Numbered from the stretch's first letter, positions 1 through 9,206 are shown. The stretch: DNA of 64,000 nucleotides from Desulfallas sp. Bu1-1 (GCF_015594625.1 NZ_JADNRQ010000001.1:186001-250000), one strand, 5' to 3'. The notes: a model not told the origin generated them from the letters alone. Numbers and translations are program-made.

Positions 1-1
1 T

Positions 2-109
2 CGCATTGAGCCGCCGCTCACCATCACCAGGGAGCAGCAGGACCAGGTGATCGAGCGGCTTGCCGCAACCCTGGAGGAAGTAAACAAAATCGCGGTGGAA
101 CTAAAATAA
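2..109 (+). CDS. C-terminal end of a class III aminotransferase (partial)
   Basis: Only the last 35 codons lie in the window; the reading frame is open from the first base and stops at TAA 107-109. The visible peptide begins RIEPPLTITREQ and ends in a charged helix. The phrase 'PPLTIT' followed by a helix is typical of the extreme C-terminus of PLP-dependent class III aminotransferases (4-aminobutyrate, putrescine, acetylornithine type), where it closes the substrate entrance. The substrate cannot be read from this piece. The downstream ferredoxin/aldehyde oxidoreductase genes on the same strand suggest that the product aldehyde is oxidised by them. Confidence 0.6.
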   Translation, partial: RIEPPLTITREQQDQVIERLAATLEEVNKIAVELK

Positions 110-202
110 TGCTTGACCATAACGGCAAAATCGGATTAAGATTTGCTGGTTGATGGAATGATTGACCTGCCTCGAAAAACTCCCATAAAAGGAGGCGTAA
201 GC

Positions 203-601
203 GTGAAATTAAAATTCCAACCGGAAAAGTGTATTGGCTGCCACCTGTGTGAGCTGGCCTGTTCCGGTTACAAAGAGGGGGTTTTCAACCCCGCTTTGGC
301 CCGGCTGCAAGTATCATCGAAATACAAGTCCTACAACCTGGTCAACGAGGCCAGGCTGTGCGACCGGTGCCTGAAATGCGTCGACGCCTGCACAACAGGC
401 GCGCTGAAGTTTGACGCGGCCCAGCTGGTGCTGAACGGGGACGAATGCGTCAACTGCGGCGCCTGCTTCGAGGCCTGCCCCACGGGTGTTTTGCGCCCCG
501 GCGGGCAGGGTTTTCCCCTGGTGTGCGACGGCTGCCGGGGCGACCCGTACTGCGTCAAATGGTGTCCCCATGGAGCGTTGCTGGTAGAGGAGGCGAGGTA
601 G
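203..601 (+). CDS. Polyferredoxin-like 4Fe-4S electron carrier paired with AOR
   Basis: A 132-residue soluble protein with cysteine motifs for several [4Fe-4S] clusters: CIGCHLCELAC near the N-terminus, then CDRCLKCVDAC, CVNCGACFEACP and a CDGC...CVKWCP pair. This arrangement is found in the HycB-like iron-sulfur subunits that accompany aldehyde ferredoxin oxidoreductases. It likely carries electrons from the oxidoreductase encoded immediately downstream. I chose the GTG at 203 because AAAGGAGG lies just upstream at 187-194; an in-frame ATG at 143 has no comparable site. The stop codon abuts the next start, so the two are almost certainly translationally coupled. Confidence 0.85.
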   Translation: MKLKFQPEKCIGCHLCELACSGYKEGVFNPALARLQVSSKYKSYNLVNEARLCDRCLKCVDACTTGALKFDAAQLVLNGDECVNCGACFEACPTGVLRPGGQGFPLVCDGCRGDPYCVKWCPHGALLVEEAR

Positions 602-2365
602 ATGGGCGGTTACCAGGGATTGGTGCTCAGGGTTGACCTGACCAATCAAAAAGTGACCACTGAAAGATTAAACATGGAATGGGCCGCGGATTACCTGGGG
701 GGCAAGGGCCTGGGCATGAAATACCTGTACGAAGAAGTGGGCCCCGGCGCCGGAGCCCTGGCCCCGGAAAACAAGCTGATTTTCATGACCGGCCCGTTTA
801 CCGGGACAATCGTGCCCTGCTCCGGCAAGCTTTCCATCGTCACCAAATCGCCGGCCAGCGGCACGATCCTGGATTGCTCCATCGGCGGTTCCGCCGCGGT
901 GGAGATCAAGCGTGCCGGGTATGACGCGGTAATTATTGAAGGCAAGTCGGACCACCCGGTCTACCTGCTGATTGAAGACGACCGGGTGGAACTCAGGGAA
1001 GCAAAGGATTACTGGGGTCTTGGCTGCCACGATACCGAAGAAAAATTCAAGCAAACTTACGGCGATGATTATAGCGTCCTTTCCACCGGGCCGGCCGGCG
1101 AAAACCTGGTCACCTTCGCCTGCATCACTTCCGATATGTACAGGCAGGCGGGCCGGGGCGGGGTCGGGGCCGTCATGGGCAGCAAGATGCTTAAAGCCGT
1201 GGTGGTCAAGGGAACCGGCGGGGTCGGGGCGGCCGATATCCAAAAACTGATGGAAGTCGCCCATAACGCGTTCAAAAACGACCTGCTAACGGACACCAAC
1301 CTCTGGGCTTATACCGATGGCACGCCGATGATCGTGGAACTGTCCCAAACCACGGGGATTTTGCCCACTAATAACTTCCAGCAGGGTAACTTTGACAAAT
1401 TTGCCGGCATCAAGTCCGAGTCGGTGACGGCGGCCAGGCTGGCCAAAAAAGGTTGCACCAGCTGCGGCCTGGGCTGCGGTAACTTTATCAAAGCCGGCGA
1501 TGTCGTGGTGGAAGGCCCCGAGTATGAAACACTGTCCGTCGCCGGATCAAACTGCGGAATCGGCGACCTCGGCGCCATCGCCAAATTTAACAACTACTGT
1601 GACGCTTACGGATTAGACTCTATTTCCACGGGCGGGGTGATCGCCTTTGCCATGGAAATGACCGAGAAGGGCATTCACGATTTCGGCATCCGGTTCGGGG
1701 ATGTGGAAAAATACCTTGAACTGCCCGGGCTGATCGCCACCAGGCGGGGCCTTGGCGCCGAACTGGCAAACGGCGTGAAAAAACTGGCGGAAACTTACGG
1801 CGGCCGGGAGTTTGCCATGCAGGTGAAGGGCCTGGAGTTCCCGGGCTATGACCCGCGGGGTTCCTGGGGCATGGGCCTGGCCTACGCCACCGCACCCCGC
1901 GGCGCCTGCCACATGAGCGCGTGGCCGGTGGCCGAGGAGGCCTACGGCGAGCGCGATCCCTTTACCATTGAAGGCAAGGCGGAGCTGGTGAAAGACCTGC
2001 AGCATTACAACGCGGCCAAGTTTTCCTTGATCCTCTGCGACTTCTGGGCGCTTTCCTTCGACCTGATGGCCGAAATGCTGGCGGCGCTGCTGGGCCGGGA
2101 AATTACCGCCGGGGACCTGGAATTGGCCGGGGAAAGGATCTTCAACCTGGCCAGGCTGTTCAATATCCGGGAGGGTATGGGCGCCAAAGACGACGTCCTG
2201 CCGGAGAGAATTTACAGCCACCCGCTGCCGGGCGGCGCCACCATGGGCAAAACTCTGCCCGAAGGGGAGTTTAAAAAGATGCTGGCCGAATATTACTCTC
2301 TCCGGGGCTGGGACGAAAACGGCAGGCCCACGCCGGAAAAGCTGGCCCGTCTGGGCCTGGCTTAA
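602..2365 (+). CDS. Aldehyde ferredoxin oxidoreductase family protein (tungsten type)
   Basis: 587 residues, close to the usual 600 of the AOR family. The enzyme oxidises aldehydes to carboxylic acids and reduces ferredoxin, using a bis-pterin tungsten (or molybdenum) cofactor and one [4Fe-4S] cluster. The cluster ligands are visible as C285-x2-C288-x3-C292 and a fourth cysteine at C479 (LILCDFWALS). The N-terminal half holds the glycine-rich pterin-binding region (YLGGKGLG, GPFTGT, SGKLSIVTKSP). The start ATG follows the ferredoxin stop directly, with GAGGAGGCGAGG as ribosome site. The gene lies between its presumed electron acceptor and a MoaD/ThiS-like protein. The aldehyde substrate is unknown; the preceding aminotransferase and the nearby ureohydrolase suggest amine-derived aldehydes. 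Confidence 0.9.
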   Translation: MGGYQGLVLRVDLTNQKVTTERLNMEWAADYLGGKGLGMKYLYEEVGPGAGALAPENKLIFMTGPFTGTIVPCSGKLSIVTKSPASGTILDCSIGGSAAVEIKRAGYDAVIIEGKSDHPVYLLIEDDRVELREAKDYWGLGCHDTEEKFKQTYGDDYSVLSTGPAGENLVTFACITSDMYRQAGRGGVGAVMGSKMLKAVVVKGTGGVGAADIQKLMEVAHNAFKNDLLTDTNLWAYTDGTPMIVELSQTTGILPTNNFQQGNFDKFAGIKSESVTAARLAKKGCTSCGLGCGNFIKAGDVVVEGPEYETLSVAGSNCGIGDLGAIAKFNNYCDAYGLDSISTGGVIAFAMEMTEKGIHDFGIRFGDVEKYLELPGLIATRRGLGAELANGVKKLAETYGGREFAMQVKGLEFPGYDPRGSWGMGLAYATAPRGACHMSAWPVAEEAYGERDPFTIEGKAELVKDLQHYNAAKFSLILCDFWALSFDLMAEMLAALLGREITAGDLELAGERIFNLARLFNIREGMGAKDDVLPERIYSHPLPGGATMGKTLPEGEFKKMLAEYYSLRGWDENGRPTPEKLARLGLA

Positions 2366-2374
2366 CCGGGCGAT

Positions 2375-2617
2375 ATGGGGACCGTCAAAATTGAATTGCG
2401 CGGGCCGCTGGCGCGCTACGGTACCCGGGACAAGGGAACCGGCAGGATGGAAATGACAGCTGACAACGGGGTCACTGTGCTGGAAATCCTGAACCAGTTG
2501 CACATTCCATGCCATCACGTGGGATTGATAGTGGTTAATGGAAAAAAGGGAACCATGCAAACCGCGCTGCGGGAAGGTGATCATTTGATCATCTTCCCGG
2601 TGGTGGCGGGAGGTTGA
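2375..2617 (+). CDS. MoaD/ThiS-family beta-grasp protein
   Basis: An 80-residue protein of the ubiquitin-like sulfur-carrier fold: it opens with a beta strand (VKIELRGPLARYG), has the middle motif VVNGKKG and ends in VAGG. The C-terminal Gly-Gly is the residue pair that is adenylated and thiocarboxylated in MoaD and ThiS. Genes of this type commonly follow AOR genes, where they are thought to serve molybdopterin/tungstopterin assembly. It begins nine bases after the AOR stop, so it is in the same operon. Its role as a dedicated tungstopterin sulfur carrier is inference from the neighbourhood. Confidence 0.8.
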   Translation: MGTVKIELRGPLARYGTRDKGTGRMEMTADNGVTVLEILNQLHIPCHHVGLIVVNGKKGTMQTALREGDHLIIFPVVAGG

Positions 2618-2754
2618 ACGCTGCGGAATACTGGACCCAGTCTTGTATAAGTAAAATTTGGACTACCGTTTAAAATAATTGATTCAGAAAAGCAAAAAAA
2701 TTAAGCAACAATCCGGTAATTCGACAAGCAATTATCCGGTAAAGGAGGATATCT
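2618..2754 (+). promoter_or_regulatory. AT-rich spacer before permease, weak -24/-12-like site
   Basis: This 137-base gap separates the AOR operon from the permease. TGGACC-N5-TTGTA at 2632-2647 has the spacing of a sigma-54 promoter but lacks the GC of the -12 element, so it is only a weak candidate. A strong ribosome site (AAAGGAGG, 2741-2748) precedes the permease ATG. No convincing terminator is visible. Confidence 0.25.
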
Positions 2755-4200
2755 ATGTCGGTTCAGGAGTATAATGCAAGCCAGCCCGGGCTTGAAGCGG
2801 GCGGGCTTAAAAGGGGCCTCAAACCCAGACATTTGCAACTTATTGCCCTTGGCGGCATCATCGGCAGTTGTTATTTTCTTGGAACCGGGTACGTGGTTGA
2901 GTCAACCGGCCCGGCGGCCATGTTCGCGTATTTGCTGGGCGGCCTGCTTGTTTACATGGTGATGATGTGCCTGGGCGAGCTGGCTGTACATATTCCCATT
3001 TCGGGTTCATTTGTCAACTACGCCAATGACTTTATCAGCCCCACCTGGGGCTGCGGCGTGGGCTGGTCCTACTGGACAACGTGGGTTACATACGTTCCAT
3101 CCGAGATGATCGCGGCAGGCATTATCATGCATACCTTTGTCCCTGCGATACCGACGGTTTACTGGGCATTATTTTTCGGCCTGTTGATCACGGTGGTCAA
3201 TCTGACCTACGTAGGCACGTTCGGCGAACTGGAGTTTTGGCTGGCATTGATCAAAATACTGGCCATCATTATGTTTTCGGTTATTGCGGTGTTGATTATC
3301 TTCGGCTTGATCGGAACGAAAGCTCCCCTGGGAACTTCCAATCTGCTGGGTCACGGGGGGATGTTTCCCAACGGCGTATGGGCGGTATTTCTTACCATGG
3401 TGATGATTCTGGTCAATTTCCAGGGCTCCGAGATCATCGGCCTCGCGGCTGGTGAAAGCCAGCAGCCCGAAAAATCCATACCCGTGGCTGTAAAGAACGT
3501 TTCATACCGGATTATTGCTCTTTATGTTATCCCGGTGATGCTGCTGGTGACCATCATCCCCTGGAAGGACGCCGGCCTGGAGGAAAGCGTGTTTGCCATG
3601 GCCTTGAACAGTTATGGTTTCAAGTGGGCGGGCGCGATATTTTCCTTTGTTGTTCTGACCGCGGCCATTTCCTGCTCCAACAGCGGCCTTTACGCCACCT
3701 CCCGGGCGGTATACGCCCTGGCCAGGGAGGGCATGGCACCCCGGTGGCTGGGCAAGGTGAACAAAAAGGGCGTACCTTACAACGCCATATTATTCTCGGT
3801 GGCCGGCTGCTGGCTCGGGGTTATTGCCTTTACGGTGGACAAAAGTGAAATGCTTTATACCTATCTCCTGGCGCTGTCCGGCTTCACCGGGGCCATGGCC
3901 TGGATTTCCATCTGCTGGTGCCAGCTTAAGTTCCGCCGGCGGCTGGAGCAGGGCGGGCTTGGCATTGACAAGTTGAAGTTCAAGGTGCCTTTCTTCCCTT
4001 ACTTTACTCATTTTGCCATCTGGGCACAGGTGGCCTGCCTGGTGGTTGTCGCGCTGAATCCCGATTTGAGGGCGTCGCTGTATGTTGGAGTGCCCATGTT
4101 GATTTTGCCGATGATCTGGTATGCGATTTGGGGCAAAAATTTGAAGCCCATGTCCCGGGAAAATGACCGCAAAAAATTTGAAGACATATTTCAGGCATAA
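2755..4200 (+). CDS. APC-superfamily amino acid/amine permease
   Basis: 481 residues with about twelve hydrophobic segments, in the size range of the AAT branch of the APC superfamily (GabP, LysP, RocE-like). The first transmembrane helix has the family motif (LIALGGIIGSCYFLGTG), and the loop after the second ends in GELAVHIPISGSFVNYA, both standard for the branch. It is a proton-coupled importer of a cationic or zwitterionic amino compound in the cytoplasmic membrane. The gene precedes the agmatinase-family gene and follows the AOR operon, which points to an arginine, agmatine or guanidino-acid substrate, but the sequence itself does not decide this. Confidence 0.85.
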   Translation: MSVQEYNASQPGLEAGGLKRGLKPRHLQLIALGGIIGSCYFLGTGYVVESTGPAAMFAYLLGGLLVYMVMMCLGELAVHIPISGSFVNYANDFISPTWGCGVGWSYWTTWVTYVPSEMIAAGIIMHTFVPAIPTVYWALFFGLLITVVNLTYVGTFGELEFWLALIKILAIIMFSVIAVLIIFGLIGTKAPLGTSNLLGHGGMFPNGVWAVFLTMVMILVNFQGSEIIGLAAGESQQPEKSIPVAVKNVSYRIIALYVIPVMLLVTIIPWKDAGLEESVFAMALNSYGFKWAGAIFSFVVLTAAISCSNSGLYATSRAVYALAREGMAPRWLGKVNKKGVPYNAILFSVAGCWLGVIAFTVDKSEMLYTYLLALSGFTGAMAWISICWCQLKFRRRLEQGGLGIDKLKFKVPFFPYFTHFAIWAQVACLVVVALNPDLRASLYVGVPMLILPMIWYAIWGKNLKPMSRENDRKKFEDIFQA

Positions 4201-4280
4201 GCTTTGTGCCGCCCATCCCGGTGGCGATATTTGAGGCGGGCCGGGCGGTCTTGCCGGTACCGGCTCGTGTTGCGCGCCGC

Positions 4281-4309
4281 TTGCAGCTTTCGCTGCGGTT
4301 GGGTATAAT
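4281..4309 (+). promoter_or_regulatory. Sigma-A promoter of the agmatinase-family gene
   Basis: TTGCAG (4281-4286), a 17-base spacer and a perfect TATAAT (4304-4309), 50 bases upstream of the ureohydrolase start. It implies that the gene can be transcribed independently of the permease. Confidence 0.7.
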
Positions 4310-4358
4310 GGCAGTACTTATACCGGTTTGTTATTAGCGGCGGCATGGGAGGTATGGT

Positions 4359-5318
4359 ATGGTTGAATTTCATCCCTGGGGGGACTTGCTGGCAACCGAA
4401 CTGGACGCGGCCGGTGTATGCATTTTGGGGCTGCCCTTTGACCTGGCGGTAAGCTGCGGAAAGGGCGCCGCCCGGGCACCGGAAAGAATCAGGAGGCTGT
4501 CCCGCTACTTTCCGCCCACCACGGAAACGGGACTTTTCATCGATAGGATCAAGGTGTATGACGCCGGGGACGTCCCCCCGGACCCCGACTGGGAGAATTA
4601 CTTTAAAGCCGTTGAGGACAAAGCCTTTGAATTAATGGCGACAAACAAGTTTTGCCTGTTTCTGGGCGGGGACCATTCGGTAACAATTCCCCTGCACAGG
4701 GCCTTCGGGCGCTGCCGGGAGGCCGCCCGCGCCCGGGCCGGGACGGCCGGCAAGTACGGTATTATTCACTTTGACGCCCACTGCGACCTGTGCGATACCT
4801 ATGACGGGAAATGCTGGTCGCATGCCTGCACCGAAAGGAGAAGCCTGGAGGGTGTCATCGGGCCGGGGGATCTGACGCTTTTGGGTATTCGCTCGTACGA
4901 AGCTGAGGAACCGGGGTTTCTGAAGGCGCATCCGGAGATAAAAATAATCCATGCCCTGGATATATACAATTACGGTATTATTGAAGCGTACCGGGAAATA
5001 GAAAAGCGTTACCGGGATTATTCCGCCATCTATTTCACCCTGGACATCGATGTGCTGGACCCCGCCTTTGCGCCGGGAACAGGCACGCCCGAGCCGGGGG
5101 GGCTGTCCAGCCGCGAGCTGATGGAACTGGTCAAATTGATCATGACCAATTTGCCGGTCAAGGCCATGGACATAGTGGAGGTTTCACCCGCCCTGGATCA
5201 TTCCGATATTACCACCTGGGCCGCGCTGAAAATCATCTACGAAGTATTCGGGTGCTTGAACAATAAACAGGCATTGCCGGTTGCAGCGGCAATTGCGCCA
5301 ACTGTTCCGGAAGGATAA
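4359..5318 (+). CDS. speB: Agmatinase/arginase family ureohydrolase
   Basis: 319 residues. The binuclear manganese site of the ureohydrolase family is complete: GGDHS with H106, the DAHCD motif with D139, H141 and D143, and DIDVLDP with D229 and D231; a further SHAC stretch with H155 sits where agmatinases have their substrate loop. The enzyme cleaves urea from a guanidino group. Agmatine to putrescine is the commonest reaction in this length class, but guanidinobutyrate or guanidinopropionate hydrolases look the same at this level. The ATG at 4359 follows GGGAGG. The upstream permease would supply the substrate. The symbol speB is by family resemblance only. Confidence 0.8.
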   Translation: MVEFHPWGDLLATELDAAGVCILGLPFDLAVSCGKGAARAPERIRRLSRYFPPTTETGLFIDRIKVYDAGDVPPDPDWENYFKAVEDKAFELMATNKFCLFLGGDHSVTIPLHRAFGRCREAARARAGTAGKYGIIHFDAHCDLCDTYDGKCWSHACTERRSLEGVIGPGDLTLLGIRSYEAEEPGFLKAHPEIKIIHALDIYNYGIIEAYREIEKRYRDYSAIYFTLDIDVLDPAFAPGTGTPEPGGLSSRELMELVKLIMTNLPVKAMDIVEVSPALDHSDITTWAALKIIYEVFGCLNNKQALPVAAAIAPTVPEG

Positions 5319-5409
5319 AATAACAGGCTGTCGAAATGTGTTGGACAAAACCGTGCAAACAAAAATGGTTGCGCTCAATCAAGTCGCTGGAATGTCTTTT
5401 ATAAAGATA

Positions 5410-5434
5410 AAGCCTCCGGCGGCTTCTTTTTTTT
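5410..5434 (+). terminator. Intrinsic terminator after the ureohydrolase gene
   Basis: AAGCC, a six-base loop and GGCTT followed by C and a run of eight T. It lies between the convergent ureohydrolase and sigma-54 regulator genes. Confidence 0.75.
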
Positions 5435-5578
5435 CACCAGGCTATACTATAGCAATAAGAGGATAATTAAAACTAAAAAGAGAAATACAAACCGCATTAA
5501 AACATTCAAGAAAAGAGGTGTATTTCTAATATGGTCGCGCCCGAAATAATGCAGGAAATTATGAAAGCGATAAAAAGT

Positions 5579-7372
5579 CTATATCCTGATTCCATACTGC
5601 TTAATTTTCCTGTACAGCGTGGCCCTGCTGATGCCCAGCGCGGCGGCGATTTCCTTTTTATTTAGGTTGCGCCTGGAAAGCTCCATTATTTTGGAGATTA
5701 AAAGGTCTTTTTCCAGGTGCTCCAGGTCGTCCCTGAGGTTGCTGTCGGAGTGCACCTGGTCTTCGGTAAGCCACTGGGCGGTGATCTTTTGGGGAATGCT
5801 TTCCAGGGTGATGATTTTGCCGGGCTCCATGTTCACAGCGTACTCGATGGCGTTTTCCAGTTCCCGCACGTTTCCCGGCCAGTCGTACCGGGTGAAGGCC
5901 CGGCGCACGTTTTCGCTGAAATCGGTGATGTTTTTCCCCAGCAGTTTACAGTATTTTCCCAGGAAATATTCCATCAGGATGGCGATGTCTTCCTTGCGGT
6001 TCCGCAGCGGGGGGATGGACAGCGGGATCACGTTGAGCCTGTAGTACAGGTCTTCCCTGAATTCACCAGTCTTGCACATGGATTCCAGGTTCCGGTTGGT
6101 GGCGGCGATTATCCGCACGTCCACCGGTATCGGTTTGTTTCCCCCCACCCTTTCCACCTGCCGGCGCTGGATTACATGCAATAATTTAACCTGCAAGTGC
6201 AGGGGCAGGTCACCGATTTCATCCAGGAAAATAGTGCCCCCGTTGGCCAGTTCGAATTTGCCGGGCCGCCCTCCCCTGCGGGCGCCGGTAAACGCCCCTT
6301 CCTCGTAACCAAAAAGTTCGCTTTCCAGCAGGGTTTCCGGAATGGCTCCGCAGTTGACGATGACCAGCGGCTTGTCCTTTCTGGGGCTGGCATAGTGGAT
6401 GGCCCGGGCGAACAGTTCCTTGCCCGTGCCGCTCTCGCCGGTAATCAGAATGGTTGAAGAGCCTCTGGCCACGCGCAGGGCCTGGCGCTTTACTTCCACT
6501 ATTTTTCTGCTGTTGCCCTTGATCTGGTCCAGTTCCAGGGCGATTTTGTTATCGGTCAGGTCATAGGCCAGCTGGCGGGCGTCGGACATGTTCCGGAAGG
6601 AAATCACGGCCCCCATCGGCCTGTTGTCCACCAGGATCGGCGTGGCCGTAACCAAAAGATGCATTTGCTGCGGGGGAGAGCCGTATATTTCCTCCTTCTC
6701 CCTGTAACCCACGCCTGTGTTGAGCACCTCCGCAACCGGGGAGCCGGGCCAAATTTCCTGGATGTGGCGGCCCAGGAGATGCTTTCGAGGAATGCCGGTG
6801 AGCGATTCGGCATAACTATTGCAATGTGTAATAATATTATCCTTATTTACCGACAGGATGCCCTGGTTGATGGTTTCCAGGATGACCTTCAGCTTGTTGG
6901 ATGTCACCTCCAGCCGGTTGTATGCCTCAACTTCCGACACCCTGGAGGCGAGCAAAAAGGCCATGCGGTGCAGAAAATTAACCAGCTGTTCCTTTTTCCC
7001 AAGCAGCTGTTTCTTCTGCGTTTCATCAAAAGCAACCAGGGCCAGCACGCCGATTACGGAATCCCGCAGCTTAATGGGGCAGCATATTTCGCCCATTTCG
7101 CCGATTAAAATCGGACCGTAAATGCTTTCCCCGGGATCCTCGATAATGAATGTTTTTCCCGTTTTCAGCACCCGGGTGTAAATGAAATTCCCGTCGGGAT
7201 GCCAGGCCTCGTCGTCCTTGGTGCCCACCAAATCCTTATATTTTCCGGTTCCTGCGACGATGGTGTAATTGTTGTCCAGAATTTCGGTTTCCACGTCCAG
7301 CACTGCGGAAATGGCTTCCGCCACCTGCTGGGCGGTGTCGGAAATCGATAATAATAGCGACATGGCCATCAC
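5579..7372 (-). CDS. Sigma-54 enhancer-binding regulator (GAF-PAS-AAA-Fis HTH)
   Basis: 597 residues. An N-terminal GAF-like sensor (about 1-150) is followed by a PAS domain (about 155-270), a complete AAA+ sigma-54 interaction domain (about 285-525) and a Fis-type helix-turn-helix at the end ([19 protein letters not shown]). The AAA+ core has Walker A GESGTGKE, the sigma-54-contacting GAFTGA loop and a Walker B ending FLDEIGDLP, so it should be able to remodel sigma-54 holoenzyme. The GTG at 7372 is used here, but ATGs at 7369 and 7363 are equally possible because GGGGAA lies just upstream. It is divergent from glutamate dehydrogenase, which carries a sigma-54 promoter, and is the first candidate for its activator. 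Its ligand is unknown. Confidence 0.9.
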   Translation of the reverse strand: MMAMSLLLSISDTAQQVAEAISAVLDVETEILDNNYTIVAGTGKYKDLVGTKDDEAWHPDGNFIYTRVLKTGKTFIIEDPGESIYGPILIGEMGEICCPIKLRDSVIGVLALVAFDETQKKQLLGKKEQLVNFLHRMAFLLASRVSEVEAYNRLEVTSNKLKVILETINQGILSVNKDNIITHCNSYAESLTGIPRKHLLGRHIQEIWPGSPVAEVLNTGVGYREKEEIYGSPPQQMHLLVTATPILVDNRPMGAVISFRNMSDARQLAYDLTDNKIALELDQIKGNSRKIVEVKRQALRVARGSSTILITGESGTGKELFARAIHYASPRKDKPLVIVNCGAIPETLLESELFGYEEGAFTGARRGGRPGKFELANGGTIFLDEIGDLPLHLQVKLLHVIQRRQVERVGGNKPIPVDVRIIAATNRNLESMCKTGEFREDLYYRLNVIPLSIPPLRNRKEDIAILMEYFLGKYCKLLGKNITDFSENVRRAFTRYDWPGNVRELENAIEYAVNMEPGKIITLESIPQKITAQWLTEDQVHSDSNLRDDLEHLEKDLLISKIMELSRRNLNKKEIAAALGISRATLYRKIKQYGIRI

Positions 7373-7436
7373 TTCCCCGTATAATTGTCATTTATTTTCT
7401 GTGTCATTAAGAAAAATCCTTTTATTTAGCGCAACA

Positions 7437-7497
7437 GTGTCTCAAAAACGATAAAATAATCTCAACCATGAAACATAATGGATCACGTTTGAGACAC
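7437..7497. promoter_or_regulatory. Inverted TGTCTCAAA/TTGAGACA pair between divergent genes
   Basis: GTGTCTCAAAAACG at 7437-7450 is mirrored by CGTTTGAGACAC at 7486-7497, with a third TCTCAA half-site at 7460-7465. It sits 65 bases behind the start of the sigma-54 regulator and about 300 bases before the -24/-12 promoter, where either an autoregulatory operator or a distant enhancer would be expected. The arms could also form a long-loop hairpin. Confidence 0.4.
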
Positions 7498-7625
7498 ATT
7501 ATTAAGAAAAAGTTATTTTATTGTGATTATTATAATAATGATTTGCTGGTTAATGAACCGGAAAAGGAGATTTGCCGCAGCAAACGGCATGTATTAATGC
7601 AAAAGTAAATTAATTTAAAATTTTG

Positions 7626-7711
7626 ATGCAGAAAGGCATAAATGTGGGTGGGATTGGGGCTTGTGTATTGCATACAATCTGGATTTGAACGGAAATGATG
7701 CAGTAAGGCAT
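7626..7711 (+). promoter_or_regulatory. Two ATGC-N6-GCAT dyads, likely enhancer sites
   Basis: Two near-identical 19-base direct repeats, GATGCAGAAAGGCATAAAT at 7625-7643 and GATGCAGTAAGGCATTAAT at 7697-7715, each contain the dyad ATGC-N6-GCAT. They start 72 bases apart and lie 158 and 87 bases before the -24 element, the usual range for enhancer-binding proteins. A GCAT-N6-ATGC variant is at 7587-7600. Confidence 0.55.
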
Positions 7712-7797
7712 TAATATCCATTGCGCCCGCCGGGGTGAAAATATAACAATGCCTGAAAAACAAACAATCTGTCATGTTTTTAAAAACCGGCGTCATG

Positions 7798-7813
7798 TGG
7801 CACTCCTTTTGCT
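7798..7813 (+). promoter_or_regulatory. Sigma-54 (-24/-12) promoter of glutamate dehydrogenase
   Basis: TGGCAC-N5-TTGCT matches the sigma-54 consensus at every conserved position and has the strict spacing of ten bases from GG to GC. Transcription would start near 7825, giving a leader of about 45 bases. Confidence 0.85.
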
Positions 7814-7869
7814 TGTTAGATAAATCAACATATACCAAATAATACGGTGACATTTAAGGAGGGCTTTGC

Positions 7870-9168
7870 ATGACCCAGGAAATCAACAGTTTTGAAATCG
7901 TAAAAAATCTAATTGACACTTCCGTCAAAAAGCTGAATTTAAGCAAGTCGGTTTGTGAAATTCTCAGTGAACCCCAGCGCGTGTTGACCGTAACCATTCC
8001 GGTGCAAATGGATGACGGGTCCGTCAAAGTCTTCACCGGTTACCGCTCCCAGCACAACAACGCCCTTGGTCCTTATAAGGGCGGCATTCGTTTCCACCAT
8101 GACGTCAACCTGGACGAGGTGAAAGCACTGTCCACCTGGATGACCCTGAAGTGCGCCGTGGCCAACATTCCGTATGGCGGCGGCAAGGGCGGGGTTATCG
8201 TCAACCCCAAGACCCTTTCCCGGGGTGAGTTGGAAAGGCTCAGCCGCGGCTATATCCGCGCCATCGCGCCCGTGATCGGTGCCGACCTGGATATTCCCGC
8301 GCCCGATGTGGGAACCAACGGCCAGGTGATGAGCTGGATGATGGACGAATTCGCCCGCATCAGGGGTTACAACGAGTTTGGCGTGATTACCGGCAAACCT
8401 GTCATCGTGGGTGGTTCCCTGGGTCGCGTGGAAGCCACCTCCCGCGGGTGTGTGTTTGTAATCCGCGAGGCGGCCAGGGTTACCGGCCTGAAACTGAAAG
8501 GGGCCACCGTGGTTGTGCAGGGATTCGGCAACGTGGGCAGCATCGCCGCCAGGCTGCTCCAGCAGGAGGACGGTTGTCGCGTACTGGCGGTTAGCGACTC
8601 CACGGGCGGAATATACAACCCCAACGGTTTGGACATTGCCGCCGTGGAGGAACACAAGGCCCGGACCGGCAGCGTCAAGGGCTTCCCGGGCAGCAAGGAA
8701 ATCAGCAACGAAGAGTTGCTTACTTTGGAATGCGATATTCTGGTGCCGGCCGCGCTGGAGAACCAGATCACCGGTCAGAACGCCGGCAAGATCAAAGCCA
8801 AAATCGTGGCCGAAGGGGCTAACGGTCCCACCACCCCCGAAGCGGACCGGATCCTGGCCGAAAGGAAAATCCTGGTGCTGCCCGACGTGCTGGCCAACTC
8901 CGGCGGCGTGACCGTGTCCTACTTCGAGTGGGTGCAGAACCAGTACGGTTATTACTGGAGCGAGGAAGAAGTCAACAACAGGCTGGAAAGAAAGATGGTC
9001 GAAGCCTTCAATAACGTTTACAGCCTGTACAGCAAGCGCAAGGATGTCGACATGCGGGGCGCGGCCTACATGGTGGCCATCGAGCGTATCAGCGAGGGCA
9101 TGCGCGTGAGGGGCTGGCTGGGCAACCAGATGTACGCCGACATCAAGCGTGAGGCCAAGCCGGCTTAG
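7870..9168 (+). CDS. gdhA: Glutamate dehydrogenase (Glu/Leu/Phe/Val family)
   Basis: 432 residues, typical of hexameric bacterial glutamate dehydrogenases. The substrate site is visible as PYKGGIRFH and the lysine-containing GGGKGGVIVNP, and the dinucleotide-binding fold as VQGFGNVGS. The enzyme interconverts glutamate with 2-oxoglutarate and ammonia in the cytoplasm. AAGGAGGG lies directly before the ATG. Control by sigma-54 and flanking enhancer-binding regulators points to catabolic induction (as for rocG-type enzymes) and fits glutamate recycling for the transaminase at the window start. Coenzyme preference was not determined. Confidence 0.92.
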   Translation: MTQEINSFEIVKNLIDTSVKKLNLSKSVCEILSEPQRVLTVTIPVQMDDGSVKVFTGYRSQHNNALGPYKGGIRFHHDVNLDEVKALSTWMTLKCAVANIPYGGGKGGVIVNPKTLSRGELERLSRGYIRAIAPVIGADLDIPAPDVGTNGQVMSWMMDEFARIRGYNEFGVITGKPVIVGGSLGRVEATSRGCVFVIREAARVTGLKLKGATVVVQGFGNVGSIAARLLQQEDGCRVLAVSDSTGGIYNPNGLDIAAVEEHKARTGSVKGFPGSKEISNEELLTLECDILVPAALENQITGQNAGKIKAKIVAEGANGPTTPEADRILAERKILVLPDVLANSGGVTVSYFEWVQNQYGYYWSEEEVNNRLERKMVEAFNNVYSLYSKRKDVDMRGAAYMVAIERISEGMRVRGWLGNQMYADIKREAKPA

Positions 9169-9206
9169 GTTGATCGTGAATTAATAACAAAAGGGGGTGA
9201 TGGGAG

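Noticed and set aside
5531-5668. 45-codon plus-strand frame overlapping the end of the sigma-54 regulator
   Set aside because: The first 20 codons look protein-like, but most of it is antisense to the conserved HTH of the regulator and the ribosome site is poor.
7530-7853. 107-codon minus-strand frame in the gdh upstream region
   Set aside because: It covers the sigma-54 promoter and enhancer dyads, has no family resemblance, and its composition is that of non-coding AT-rich DNA.
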